A program made the translations under genes and the position numbers. From contig CAVTBE010000014.1 of NCBI GenBank assembly GCA_963732845.1, forward strand, positions 62,001 through 126,000: a stretch of 64,000 nt of DNA, read 5' to 3'. The notes beneath the pieces are model-generated. The model did no database searches. It was not told the origin of the DNA and saw only the letters and a program-made list of their open reading frames with translations. This stretch comes from CAVSRC01 sp963732845 (lineage in GTDB: Bacteria > Pseudomonadota > Alphaproteobacteria > Rhizobiales > Kaistiaceae). Positions 1 through 8,338 of this stretch are shown here, piece by piece; position 1 is the first letter of the stretch, and each line of letters opens with the position of its first letter.

Positions 1-269
1 GCGCCATAGGCCAGCGCCAGGCTGGCGGCGAGCAGGCCGAGGCGCGCCAGCCGCGGGATCTCCTGCCAGTTGGCGCTGACGAAAGCGATGACGCCGAGGC
101 CGACGAGCAGGCCGCCGAACATGCCGACGACCGTGGCGAGTCCGAAGGCCGCCCGGCCGGCCGGCAGGGCGGCGAGAATGGCGGCGGCGCCGTCGGGCGT
201 CACCCAGCCGGCATCGCGCCACTTGGGCAGGTCTGCTGTCAGGCGCTTGCGGTAAGCACGGTCGAGCAT
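1..269 (-). CDS. DUF2157 family membrane protein, N-terminal part (cut by window edge)
   Basis: Only the first 89 codons are inside the window and the gene runs off the left edge. The translation starts MLDRAYRKRL, continues with a short soluble stretch containing WRDAGWVTPDGA, and enters a hydrophobic segment (about residues 46-65) followed by SANWQEIPRLARL and a second hydrophobic segment. That layout is typical of DUF2157 predicted membrane proteins, which have a cytoplasmic helical N-terminus and many membrane spans. A GGAG sequence lies about 8 nt upstream of the ATG. No function is established for the family. It is transcribed away from the marC-like gene on the other strand, so the 196-bp gap between them should hold both promoters. 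Confidence 0.7.
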   Translation of the reverse strand, partial: MLDRAYRKRLTADLPKWRDAGWVTPDGAAAILAALPAGRAAFGLATVVGMFGGLLVGLGVIAFVSANWQEIPRLARLGLLAASLALAYG

Positions 270-465
270 GCGGGTCTCCGGGAAAGACGCAGCCTGCATA
301 ATCCGGCTGGCGGCCGGCCGGGAAGTGTCCGAAGTCACACGATCGCGCCGGCACCGGCGGGAGGAGCCTTCCCGGTCAGCGTGGCAAATTTGCGATGCGG
401 CGCTACCACCGCTGGCTTTCGGACCCCGGCACTGGCAGCATGCGCCGCCGTAGGGAGCGACGCCG

Positions 466-1107
466 ATGCTCGACTATCTCCTCAATGCGCTGGTCACGTT
501 GCTGGTTACCGTCGACCCGCTCGGCCTGGCGCCGGTCTTCGTGGTCCTCACTACCGGCATGGCCGGCGGCGCCCGGCGCCAGACGGCCTATCGTGCCACC
601 GCCGTGGCGGCCGGCGTGCTCGTCGCTTTCGCGCTCATCGGCGAACCGCTCATCGGCATTCTCGGCATCTCGCTGCCGGCCTTCCGCATTTCCGGCGGCC
701 TGCTGCTGTTCGCCATCGCCTTCGAGATGATCTTCGGCCTGCGCATGGCGCGCAAGACCAGCGCCGCCCACGACGCCGCCAATCGCGAAGAGCCGAGCCA
801 TATCGCGGTGTTCCCGCTGGCGATCCCGCTGATCTCCGGCCCCGGCGCCATCTCGGCGACCATCCTGCTGGCAACGCGCGCGCCCTCGGCGCTGGGCACG
901 ATCATGCTCATCGTCATCATCCTGCTGATGGTGGGGGCGTGCCTGGCGATCTTTCTGGTGGCCAACCGTGCCGACCGGCTGCTCGGCGAGACCGGGCGGA
1001 TCGTCGTCGGCCGCCTGCTCGGCTTGCTGCTCGCCGCCCTTGCCGTCCAGTTCGTCGCCGACGGAATCATGACATTCGCCAGCGGCGGCGGCACGCCGCA
1101 CGGCTGA
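466..1107 (+). CDS. MarC family (UPF0056) integral membrane protein
   Basis: This 213-residue protein is almost entirely hydrophobic, with about six predicted membrane spans. It shows the internal two-fold pattern of the MarC family: VDPLGLAPVF near residues 17-26 in the first half and LISGPGAISATIL in the second half. The length matches the family norm of about 200-220 residues. MarC proteins sit in the inner membrane. The old link to multiple antibiotic resistance has been withdrawn and their substrate is unknown. A GGGAG sequence about 9 nt before the ATG supports this start. It is a single-gene unit converging on ssb. Confidence 0.85.
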   Translation: MLDYLLNALVTLLVTVDPLGLAPVFVVLTTGMAGGARRQTAYRATAVAAGVLVAFALIGEPLIGILGISLPAFRISGGLLLFAIAFEMIFGLRMARKTSAAHDAANREEPSHIAVFPLAIPLISGPGAISATILLATRAPSALGTIMLIVIILLMVGACLAIFLVANRADRLLGETGRIVVGRLLGLLLAALAVQFVADGIMTFASGGGTPHG

Positions 1108-1167
1108 GCGGCGCGCCCACCGGTTCTCAAGGCCAGTAGCGTTCCCCGAGTCGGGACCGGCAGCCGC

Positions 1168-1650
1168 CTAGAACGGGATGTCGTCGTCGAGTTCCTCGGC
1201 AAGCGAAGCGCCGCCCGAGCGACCCTGCCCGCCTTGCGTCTCCATCGGGCTGGAGCGGCCGAAATCGCCGCCGGCAGATGCAGCGGTGCCGCCTTCGCCG
1301 CGCCCGTCGAGCATGGTCAGCTGGGAATTGAACCCCTGCAGCACGACCTCGGTGGAATAGCGTTCCTGGCCCGACTGGTCCTGCCATTTGCGCGTCTGCA
1401 ACTGGCCCTCGAGATAGACCTTGGAGCCCTTGCGCAGATACTGCTCGGCAATCCGGCAGAGCCCCTCGTTGAAGATCACCACCCGGTGCCACTCGGTCCG
1501 CTCGCGCCGTTCGCCGGTGGCCTTGTCGCGCCAGTTCTCCGAGGTCGCCACGCGGAGATTGGCGATCGGCCGCCCGTCGTTCGTCCGGCGGATTTCCGGG
1601 TCTGCGCCCAGATTGCCGATGAGAATGACCTTGTTGACGCTCCCGGCCAT
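1168..1650 (-). CDS. ssb: Single-stranded DNA-binding protein
   Basis: SSB coats single-stranded DNA during replication, recombination and repair. The 160-residue product has the complete OB-fold core: NKVILIGNLGADPEIR near the N-terminus, WHRVVIFNEGLCRIAEQYL in the middle, then KVYLEGQLQTRKWQDQSG. A Gly/Ser-rich linker follows, ending in the acidic C-terminal tip LDDDIPF that recruits partner proteins. The length is normal for the family. The gene stands alone, and its upstream region carries a GTTC-N7-GTTC motif (1745-1759) of the type bound by alphaproteobacterial LexA. In many relatives uvrA lies divergently next to ssb; here that place is taken by a small zinc-ribbon gene. Confidence 0.97.
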   Translation of the reverse strand: MAGSVNKVILIGNLGADPEIRRTNDGRPIANLRVATSENWRDKATGERRERTEWHRVVIFNEGLCRIAEQYLRKGSKVYLEGQLQTRKWQDQSGQERYSTEVVLQGFNSQLTMLDGRGEGGTAASAGGDFGRSSPMETQGGQGRSGGASLAEELDDDIPF

Positions 1651-1744
1651 GGCGCTTGTCTCCTGCTCTCGTTCTTCGCCTGCTCCGCCGGACCCTAGTC
1701 CCTACGCCGCCGCGGCGGAGGGCAAAGCCGACCTTATCCACAAT

Positions 1745-1759
1745 GTTCTGTTTATGTTC
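1745..1759 (+). promoter_or_regulatory. Putative LexA (SOS) box upstream of ssb
   Basis: The sequence is GTTC, seven bases, then GTTC. This is the direct-repeat operator recognised by LexA in alphaproteobacteria. It lies about 95 bp upstream of the ssb ATG and about 145 bp upstream of the zinc-ribbon gene on the opposite strand. SOS control of ssb is the expected reading, but it rests on the motif alone. Confidence 0.6.
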
Positions 1760-1824
1760 ACATCGAAAGGGCCGCCTGTCCAGCCTTTTCCGGCAGCGTT
1801 CGGCGGCAGGCGCCATCACCAGTT

Positions 1825-1838
1825 TTGATTTAGATCAA
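1825..1838. promoter_or_regulatory. FixK/FNR-type box (TTGAT-N4-ATCAA)
   Basis: TTGATTTAGATCAA is a perfect match to the palindromic consensus TTGAT-N4-ATCAA bound by FNR/FixK/Anr regulators, which act under low oxygen. Its centre is about 73 bp upstream of the GTG proposed for the small zinc-ribbon gene. That distance suits class II or class I activation from a start site in between. It is also about 180 bp from the ssb start. Confidence 0.6.
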
Positions 1839-1904
1839 ATACAAGGACCCGCCGCCCATGCGCTTATCCGTGCGCGGGCTGCAAGGAGCACAGGCGGGGA
1901 CCAG

Positions 1905-2081
1905 GTGAACAACGACAAGATCGAGCGGCGCTACCCGCTGCTGCCCTGCCCCGTATGCAGGACGGCGCTGATCGGCGAGAAATCCGATCCCAGCCTGAAC
2001 GACTATGACCGCTTCCGTTGCTTGAACTGCGGAGCAGTGGTGGTGCGTGAGGAGACGGCGCCGGACGACAGCACCGCCTGA
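1905..2081 (+). CDS. Small zinc-ribbon protein, function unknown
   Basis: A 58-residue protein if read from the GTG at 1905, which is preceded by GGGGA. The open frame extends further upstream, but that extension overlaps the FixK box and has no protein-like character. Two knuckles are visible, CPVC near residues 15-18 and CLNCG near residues 39-43, spaced as in a single zinc ribbon. The acidic tail ends REETAPDDSTA. I do not recognise a named family. The perfect FNR/FixK box just upstream suggests oxygen-dependent expression. The start codon is the least certain part. Confidence 0.6.
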   Translation: MNNDKIERRYPLLPCPVCRTALIGEKSDPSLNDYDRFRCLNCGAVVVREETAPDDSTA

Positions 2082-2109
2082 GCCTTCGGGCCGTCGCCGA
2101 CCCGGCCGC

Positions 2110-2307
2110 TCACGCCTCGCCTTCGGTCAACCCATCCATCCGGGATTCGAGCCGGGCACGGCGGGCACGGTCGCGCGACAACATCACGCGCGCTTCGGAA
2201 CGGGTCTGCGCCGGCTGGGTCGAGATGCCGTCCTTGGTGAAGGTCACGACCAGAAACGGCAATCCGTCTTTCGGCGGTGCGTAGATGGTGCCCACGAAAT
2301 CGTCCAT
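2110..2307 (-). CDS. Small conserved hypothetical protein
   Basis: A 65-residue soluble protein starting MDDFVGTIYAPPKDG. The ATG at 2307 is preferred over an upstream in-frame ATG at 2382 because an AGGGG sequence sits about 6 nt before it and the upstream residues look random. The N-terminal half, including FLVVTFTKDGIS, looks like a small beta sheet. The C-terminal half, SEARVMLSRDRARRARLES, is a charged amphipathic helix. I do not recognise a family and infer no function. It lies downstream of ligD on the same strand, about 130 bp away. Confidence 0.55.
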   Translation of the reverse strand: MDDFVGTIYAPPKDGLPFLVVTFTKDGISTQPAQTRSEARVMLSRDRARRARLESRMDGLTEGEA

Positions 2308-2438
2308 GCGAACCCCTCGCTGATTGATCAGGCGGTAAGCAGTATAGCGCCTCCGCAATCGAAACGACACATTTCCGACCATGCTAATTGACGTGCGGTG
2401 GGAGATACTTCGCCGGCAAAGTATCTACGCTCTGGAAT

Positions 2439-5000
2439 TCATTGGGCGATCAGTCGATCGAGCGGAAGCACCTGGTCGACGTCGAAATAGTCGAACCAGG
2501 GATCCTTCTTCTGGCGCGCAAGCAGGCTCATGGCGTTTTCGACCGTCGCTTCGTGGGCGCTCGGCAAGCGGGCGAGCGCGGACCACGACACCGGCCAGGC
2601 CAGCGGCGCGCCTTTGCGGGCGCGCGTCGAGAACGGTGCGATAGCGGTCGCCCCGCGCGCATTGCGCAGATAGTCGATGAAGATGCGGTCCTTGCGCCGC
2701 GCCTTCGACATCTCCGCCAGATAGCGGTCCGGGCTCTCGGCAGCGAAGATGCGCGCCATCGCTTCGGCAAAGGCGCGGATGTCGTCCCAGCCGTGGTGCG
2801 GCGTCAGCGGCACGACGACATGAATGCCCTTGCCGCCGGTCGCCATCGCAAACGACGCCAGGCCCAGATCCTTCAGCCGGTCGCGCATCTCGCGGGCGGC
2901 GGCGCGCACGACGGCGAAGTCCACCGCCTCGTCCGGGTCGAGGTCGAAGACCAGACGGTCAGGCTTCTCCAGCGTCTTGTTGTGGGCGCCCCAGATGTGC
3001 AGTTCGAGCACACCCATCTGCACGGCCGCGACCAGGCCGCGCTCGTCCTCGATATAGAGATACCGGCCCTTGCCTTCCTTCTCCTTGATCGTGATCGGCT
3101 TGAAGGCGTCGGGAAAGCCGGGCGAAGCGTGTTTCTGGAAGAAGCCATCGCCGTCGGCGCCGGAGGGAAAGCGCACCAGGCTGAGCGGCCGGTTGGCGAC
3201 GTGCGGCAGGATGCGCTCCTTGACCGCGAGATAGTAGTCGATCAGCCGCCGCTTGGTGATGTTCTGGCCGGCGAACACCACCCGGTCGGGATGGGTGACC
3301 CGGACACCTTCGATTTCCATGGCGCCATCATCCCTGGCCGTGTCAATCGACACCACGGCGGAGGGTTCCGAGGTGCGACGTTGCTTTGGCGCGGGCCTGT
3401 CCGAGGGCGTCTCGCGCCTCACCGCGGCGGCCGGCTTGTCGCTGCGCAGCCCCTTGAAGGCGGCGTGGCGGACGGCCCCCTCCTCCGTCCATCCGGCGAA
3501 GGAGACTTCGATCACCAACTCCGGTCTGACGAAGCGCGCCTTGCGGCGGATGGCGACCGGAACGTCGTCGGCCGGCGATGCACTGACCTGACGCTTCTCC
3601 AGTTCGGGCCAGAGCCGGGCGAACTCGCGTTCGCCGAAGCCGGTGCCGACCTTGCCGCGATAGGTGAGCCGGTCCTCGTCGCGGGTGGCGACCAGCAGCG
3701 AGGAGAACGGACGGCCGCGCGCGCTCGATGGCTGCCAGCCGATGACGATCAGTTCCTGGCCGCGGCCGCATTTGACCTTCAGCCAGCTTTTGCTGCGTTC
3801 AGAGCGATAGGGCGCGTCGGCACGCTTGGAGACGACGCCTTCAAGATCCATCTCGCAGGCGTGCGCGAAGGTCTCGGCGCCGTGGCCGACGACATGGTCG
3901 GAATAGAAGATCGGCCCGCCGGGCGGCAGGCCGTCGAGCAGCGCCGCCAGATGCGCCTTGCGCTCGGTCAGCGGCTTTCTGCGCAGGTCGCGGCCGTCGA
4001 GAGACAGGAGGTCGAAGGCATAATAGACGATGTCGTCGCGGCGCTCGGCGATCAACTCCTGCAGCCGGCCGAAATTGCTCCGCCCCTCGGCGTCGCGCAC
4101 GACGGCCTCGCCGTCGATGAGCGCCGTGCGGCACGGCAGGTCAGCGAGCGGCCAGACGATCGACTTGAACCTGTCGGTCCAGTCGAGGCCGGAGCGGGTG
4201 AAGATGCGCGTCCGGCCGCCGCCGATCGCTGCCATGGCGCGGTAACCGTCGAACTTGATCTCGTGCAGCCAGCCATCACCGGAAGGCGGCGCCTCGGCCG
4301 GCGTGGCAAGCTGCGGGGCGACGAAGGCGGGCGGCTCGCCGTCGCGCGCCGCCCTGCCCCGCGCGCCCGTCTTCGCCGGCCTGGCCTCCTTGAAGCGGAA
4401 GCCCTCGACCCATTCGACATTGCCGGCGGCGATCTCCTCCATCGTCCGGCCGCTCAGCACGCTCGTCAGCCCGCGCTCGACGATCGGCGTTTTCTCTCGC
4501 CCCGCATAGGCGTCCTTCTCCTTGATCAGCAGCCAGTTCTCGTGGCTGCCGCGCTCGCCTTTCTTGGGCTTCATGCGCACCAGCACCCACTGGCCGCGCA
4601 GACGCCGCCCGTGGAGGACGAACTTGAGGTCGCCCTTCTTCAGGCCCGCATCGGCATCGCCGACCGGCTCCCAGGTGCCCTCGTCCCAGAGCATGACCGT
4701 GCCGCCGCCGTAATTGCCCTTGGGGATGGTTCCCTCGAAGTTGCCGTAGTCGAGCGGATGATCCTCGACATGAACCGCGAGGCGCTTCTCGGCCGGGTCG
4801 TAGCTCGGCCCGTTGGGCACGGCCCACGACAGCAGCACGCCGTCGTACTCAAGGCGGAAGTCGAAATGCATCCGCGTCGCGTCGTGCTTCTGGATCAGAT
4901 AGCGGTTTCCCCCGCCGGAACGATCGGAGACGCTGCCGCCGGGCTCGGCGGTCCTGGAGAAATCGCGCTTGGCGCGATAGTTGGCGAGGCGGTCGGCCAT
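2439..5000 (-). CDS. ligD: ATP-dependent DNA ligase D (NHEJ, three-domain)
   Basis: LigD seals double-strand breaks with Ku in bacterial non-homologous end joining. The 853-residue protein has all three activities in the rhizobial order. A 3'-phosphoesterase domain comes first (about residues 10-190; HDATRMHFDFRLE, PKGNYGGGTV). The ATP-dependent ligase follows, with nucleotidyl lysine K249 in KFDGYR, then LIDGEAV, EGVVSKR near 387 and SWLKVK near 404. An archaeo-eukaryotic primase-type polymerase is last (about residues 560-850; FDLDPDE acidic motif, then KGIHVVVPL). Length is normal and the frame is intact. It lies 71 bp downstream of ku on the same strand, so the two are probably co-transcribed. 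Confidence 0.96.
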   Translation of the reverse strand: MADRLANYRAKRDFSRTAEPGGSVSDRSGGGNRYLIQKHDATRMHFDFRLEYDGVLLSWAVPNGPSYDPAEKRLAVHVEDHPLDYGNFEGTIPKGNYGGGTVMLWDEGTWEPVGDADAGLKKGDLKFVLHGRRLRGQWVLVRMKPKKGERGSHENWLLIKEKDAYAGREKTPIVERGLTSVLSGRTMEEIAAGNVEWVEGFRFKEARPAKTGARGRAARDGEPPAFVAPQLATPAEAPPSGDGWLHEIKFDGYRAMAAIGGGRTRIFTRSGLDWTDRFKSIVWPLADLPCRTALIDGEAVVRDAEGRSNFGRLQELIAERRDDIVYYAFDLLSLDGRDLRRKPLTERKAHLAALLDGLPPGGPIFYSDHVVGHGAETFAHACEMDLEGVVSKRADAPYRSERSKSWLKVKCGRGQELIVIGWQPSSARGRPFSSLLVATRDEDRLTYRGKVGTGFGEREFARLWPELEKRQVSASPADDVPVAIRRKARFVRPELVIEVSFAGWTEEGAVRHAAFKGLRSDKPAAAVRRETPSDRPAPKQRRTSEPSAVVSIDTARDDGAMEIEGVRVTHPDRVVFAGQNITKRRLIDYYLAVKERILPHVANRPLSLVRFPSGADGDGFFQKHASPGFPDAFKPITIKEKEGKGRYLYIEDERGLVAAVQMGVLELHIWGAHNKTLEKPDRLVFDLDPDEAVDFAVVRAAAREMRDRLKDLGLASFAMATGGKGIHVVVPLTPHHGWDDIRAFAEAMARIFAAESPDRYLAEMSKARRKDRIFIDYLRNARGATAIAPFSTRARKGAPLAWPVSWSALARLPSAHEATVENAMSLLARQKKDPWFDYFDVDQVLPLDRLIAQ

Positions 5001-5071
5001 GTCGGCAGCCTATCGCAGGGCGGCCGTCTGGCAACGGGCGCCGAATGGGAGCCCGCGGCGCGGCGTGCCGA

Positions 5072-6056
5072 TCAAGCGGCGCGGCGTCCCTTTGCCGGCG
5101 TCCTCGCCGTCTTTTTGGCCGTCCCTGTGGTTTTCGCCGGCTTGCTCGTCTTGGCCGACTTCGGCCCGGATTTGACTGGGGCCTTGCCCTTCTTGGTCGG
5201 CGTCGTGGCGCTGGCCGCGGCTGCCTTGCGCGTCGTGTTGCCGTTCGCGGCGGTCGCCTTGCCGCGGCCGCCAGCCTGGCGCTCGCGCACGCTGCGCTTC
5301 AGTGCCTCCATGAGGTCGATCACCTTGCCGCCGAGCTGCGGCTCTTCGATCTCGTGCGGCTGGCGCTGCTCGAGCTTGGCGTCGATCAGCTCGCGCAGCG
5401 CCGCCTCGTACTGGTTCTTGAAGGCCTTCGGGTCGAACGACTTGACCTTGCGCTCGATCAGTTCGGTGGCGAGCGACAGCAGTTCCTTCTCCGGCTTGGC
5501 AGCGGGGACGGTGGTGAAGAACTGCTCCGGGTTCTGCAGTTCATCGGCGTAGCGCACGGTCTCGATCACCAGCCCCTTGCCGGCGGGCCTAAGCGCCACG
5601 ATGCTCGCCTGTCCGCGGGCGACCAGCTGGCCAAGGCCGATCTTCCCGGTCGCCTTGAGGGCGTCGCGCAGTACCACATAGGCTTCGCCGGCGACTTCGT
5701 CCTCGTCGGGCGAAACGAAATAGGGCTTCTCGAAATAGATCGAGTTCGATCTCGTCCGCGTCGACGAACTGGACGAGATCGATGGTGTGCTTCGCCTCCA
5801 GCTTGACGTCGCTGATCTCGTCGTCGGTGATCAGGACATACTTGCCCTTCTCCACCTCGTAGCCCTTGACGATATCTTGCGGGTCGACCGCGCCGAGGCC
5901 GGGCACCACCTTTTCGTAGCGGATGCGCTTGCCGCTCGGCTTGTGGATCTGGTTGAACGAGATGCGCGCCGCGCTCTTCGTTGCCGGGAACACCTGAACC
6001 GGGATCGACACCAGCGCCAGCCGGATCTGGCCCTGCCAATACGCACGTGCGGCCAT
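5072..6056 (-). CDS. ku: Ku protein (NHEJ), one apparent frameshift
   Basis: Bacterial Ku is a homodimeric ring that threads onto broken DNA ends and recruits LigD. The N-terminal part starts MAARAYWQGQIRLALVSIPV after a GGAGGA Shine-Dalgarno and includes ISFNQIHKPSG and VPGLGAVDPQDIVKGYE. The C-terminal part includes FEKPYFVSPDEDEVAGEAYV, PEQFF and a Lys/Ala/Pro-rich tail that probably binds DNA. The halves are in different frames: one extra base lies at about 5741-5747, between DADEIE and IYFEKP. Removing it gives a continuous protein of about 327 residues, close to the family norm of about 300. The break is probably a sequence error, since both halves keep conserved residues and ligD is intact. 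Confidence 0.9.
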
Positions 6057-6248
6057 GCTCGTTCTCCTCCGTACACAAACGGTACTCACGGAAGTCCACG
6101 TCGGGAACCGCACAGGGCCGGTTCCAGCGCAAGAGGCCGAGATTACGTCGCGGCGGGTTAATGCTCAAACCACCTACGGAAAGTTGATCCAGCCGGGTTC
6201 CGGGTCTGTTCCGGGGGACGGCCCGCGGTTGGCACGCTCGGCGGCCGG

Positions 6249-7037
6249 TCAGCCCTCGCCTGCCGCCTGGGCCGGCGGCGCGCCGGCGTCCGGCTCCGCC
6301 TCACGGGTGACCTCATAGACCTTGCCGTCGATCAGCGTGATGACGCGGTCCATACGCCGGGCAAGGTCGTGATTGTGGGTGGCGAAAAGCGCCGCCAGGC
6401 GCGAAGCGCGCACCAGCCGGGTGAGGCCGTCAAAGACGAAATCCGCGGTGGTCGGGTCGAGATTGCCGGTCGGTTCGTCGGCCAGCAGCAGCCGCGGGGC
6501 GTTGGCAACGGCGCGAGCGATGGCGACGCGCTGTTGCTCACCGCCGGACAGCTCGCCCGGGCGGTGCTCGGCGCGCTCCTTCACCCGCATATAGGCGAGA
6601 AGCTGCAGGGAGCGCCGCCGCGCCTCCTTGCGGTCTATGCCACGGATGAGCTGCGGCATCATCACGTTCTCCACCGCCGAGAACTCTGGCAGCAGGTGGT
6701 GGAACTGATAGACGAAGCCGATGTGCAGGCGGCGAAACATGGTGCGGTCGGCGTCAGAAAGCTTGCCGGTCGCACGCCCGCCGATCACCACCTCGCCGCC
6801 ATCCGGTCGTTCGAGCAGACCGGCCATGTGAAGCAGCGTCGACTTGCCGGCACCCGACGGCGCCACCAGCGCCACCAGTTCGCCCGGAAAGATCGACAAG
6901 TCGGCGCCGTTGAGCACGGTCAACCGGCCCTCGCCCTCGCGGTAGTGACGCTCCACCTTGTCGAGGCGCAGGACGGGCCGCCGGGCGGCTGCCGTTCTGA
7001 CGCCGGTTTCGCCGGGTTGCGGAGCGGGCGCGTTCAT
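6249..7037 (-). CDS. lolD: Lipoprotein-releasing system ATP-binding protein LolD
   Basis: This is the ATPase of the LolCDE-type transporter that extracts lipoproteins from the inner membrane for delivery to LolA. The 262-residue protein has Walker A in APSGAGKSTLLHM, the LolD/MacB-class sequence VYQFHHLLPEFSAVENVMMP, the ABC signature LSGGEQQRVAIARA, Walker B RLLLADEPTGNLD and the switch histidine in FATHNHDLA. The first 25 or so residues are a variable Pro/Ala-rich extension. Its ATG overlaps the stop codon of the upstream permease gene by 4 nt (ATGA), so translation is probably coupled. Confidence 0.92.
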   Translation of the reverse strand: MNAPAPQPGETGVRTAAARRPVLRLDKVERHYREGEGRLTVLNGADLSIFPGELVALVAPSGAGKSTLLHMAGLLERPDGGEVVIGGRATGKLSDADRTMFRRLHIGFVYQFHHLLPEFSAVENVMMPQLIRGIDRKEARRRSLQLLAYMRVKERAEHRPGELSGGEQQRVAIARAVANAPRLLLADEPTGNLDPTTADFVFDGLTRLVRASRLAALFATHNHDLARRMDRVITLIDGKVYEVTREAEPDAGAPPAQAAGEG

Positions 7038-8326
7038 TCGTAGCGCAGCGCCTCTACCGGATCGAGGCGTGCCGCCCGCCAGGCCGGATAGAGGGTGGCC
7101 AGGAAGGACAGGGCCAGCGCCATCACCACGACGGTGACCGTCTCGCGGATATCCATCTCGGCGGGCAGCTTGCTCAGGAAATAGAGCTCCGGCGAGAACA
7201 GCTCGGTCTGCGTCAAGGCCGACAGGAACTGGCGGATCGACTCGATATTGAGATTGACCACCACGCCGAGCAGCACGCCCGCAAGGGTGCCGACCGTGCC
7301 GATCGACGCGCCGGTGATGAAGAAGACGCGCATGATGGCGCCGCGGGTGGCGCCCATGGTGCGCAGGATGGCGATGTCATGGCCCTTGTCCTTCACCAGC
7401 ATGGTGAGGCCGGAGATGATGTTGAGCGCGGCGACCAGCACGATCAGAGTGAGGATCAGGAACATGACGTTCTTCTCCACCTCAAGCGCGGAGAAAAAGG
7501 TGGCGTTGCGCTCCTGCCAGGAGGTGAGCAGCACCTGCCGGTTGGCCGCCTGTTCGATGGCCGGGCGCATGGCGTCGACCATGTCGGCATTGTCGAGGTA
7601 GACCTCGACCGCGCTCGCCTCGTCATCGAGGTTGAAATAGAGCTGCGCATCGGAGAACGGCAGGATGACGATGGTCGAATTGTATTCCGACATGCCGATC
7701 TCGAAGATCGCCACCACCGGATAGCCGATGATACGCGGCGCGACGCCCATAGGGGTGACGCTGCCGCGTGGTGTCACCAGGGTGAGCTTGTCGCCGATGG
7801 TGAGGCCGAGCTGGGTGGCGAGCCGGGTGCCGATGGCGACGCCATGCGACTCGCCGAAATTGTCGAGCGTGCCGAGGCGGACATTGTTGTAGATGCCCGG
7901 CACCTTGGGCAGATCCTGCTGGCGGATGCCGCGCACCAGAACGCCGCTGGAGGTGGTCGTGCTGCTCGCCAGCGCCTGCCCCTCGACCAGCGGGATCGCC
8001 GACTTGACGCCGGGCACCGCCGCGATGTGCTGGGCGACCTCGGCATAATCGGTCAGCTTCGAATCCATTGCCTGGACGATGATGTGACCGTTGAGCCCCA
8101 AGATCTTGCCGATCAGCTCCTGGCGGAAGCCGTTCATCACCGCCATGACGATGATCAGCGTGGCGACGCCGAGCATGATGCCGATGAAGGAGAAGCCGGC
8201 AATGACCGAGATGAACGCTTCGCGCCGACGCGAACGCAGGTAGCGTCCGGCCAGCGCCCATTCGAACCGGGCGAAAGGCCTGGTCCCGGTCGGAAGCGCC
8301 GCCCTCGTTTTCGCTTCCTTGGCCAT
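7034..8326 (-). CDS. lolC: Lipoprotein-releasing ABC permease, LolC/LolE family
   Basis: This is the membrane subunit of the Lol exporter. The 430-residue protein has one membrane span near residues 45-70 (EAFISVIAGFSFIGIMLGVA), a large periplasmic domain of about 220 residues, then three spans in the C-terminal third (VLIL... from about 290, GASIGTVGTLAGVLLGVVVN, and MALALSFLATLYPAW before the end). This is the MacB/FtsX-type topology of LolC and LolE. LVKDKGHDIAILRTMGATRG is the conserved cytoplasmic coupling segment. Many alphaproteobacteria have a single permease that probably works as a homodimer with LolD, and only one is seen here. It sits directly downstream of proS. Confidence 0.9.
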   Translation of the reverse strand: MAKEAKTRAALPTGTRPFARFEWALAGRYLRSRRREAFISVIAGFSFIGIMLGVATLIIVMAVMNGFRQELIGKILGLNGHIIVQAMDSKLTDYAEVAQHIAAVPGVKSAIPLVEGQALASSTTTSSGVLVRGIRQQDLPKVPGIYNNVRLGTLDNFGESHGVAIGTRLATQLGLTIGDKLTLVTPRGSVTPMGVAPRIIGYPVVAIFEIGMSEYNSTIVILPFSDAQLYFNLDDEASAVEVYLDNADMVDAMRPAIEQAANRQVLLTSWQERNATFFSALEVEKNVMFLILTLIVLVAALNIISGLTMLVKDKGHDIAILRTMGATRGAIMRVFFITGASIGTVGTLAGVLLGVVVNLNIESIRQFLSALTQTELFSPELYFLSKLPAEMDIRETVTVVVMALALSFLATLYPAWRAARLDPVEALRYE

Positions 8327-8338
8327 GCGCTTCTCTCC

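Noticed and set aside
2388..5552. Open frame of over 1000 codons on the + strand opposite ligD and ku
   Set aside because: It is an antisense shadow caused by high GC and few stop codons. It reads as low-complexity Arg/Ala/Gly-rich sequence, while the minus strand encodes complete LigD and Ku domains.
5741..5747. CcrM methylation site (GANTC) as the cause of the frameshift errors
   Set aside because: Deleting one A at the ku site would create GACTC, but the other frameshift sites do not contain or create GANTC.
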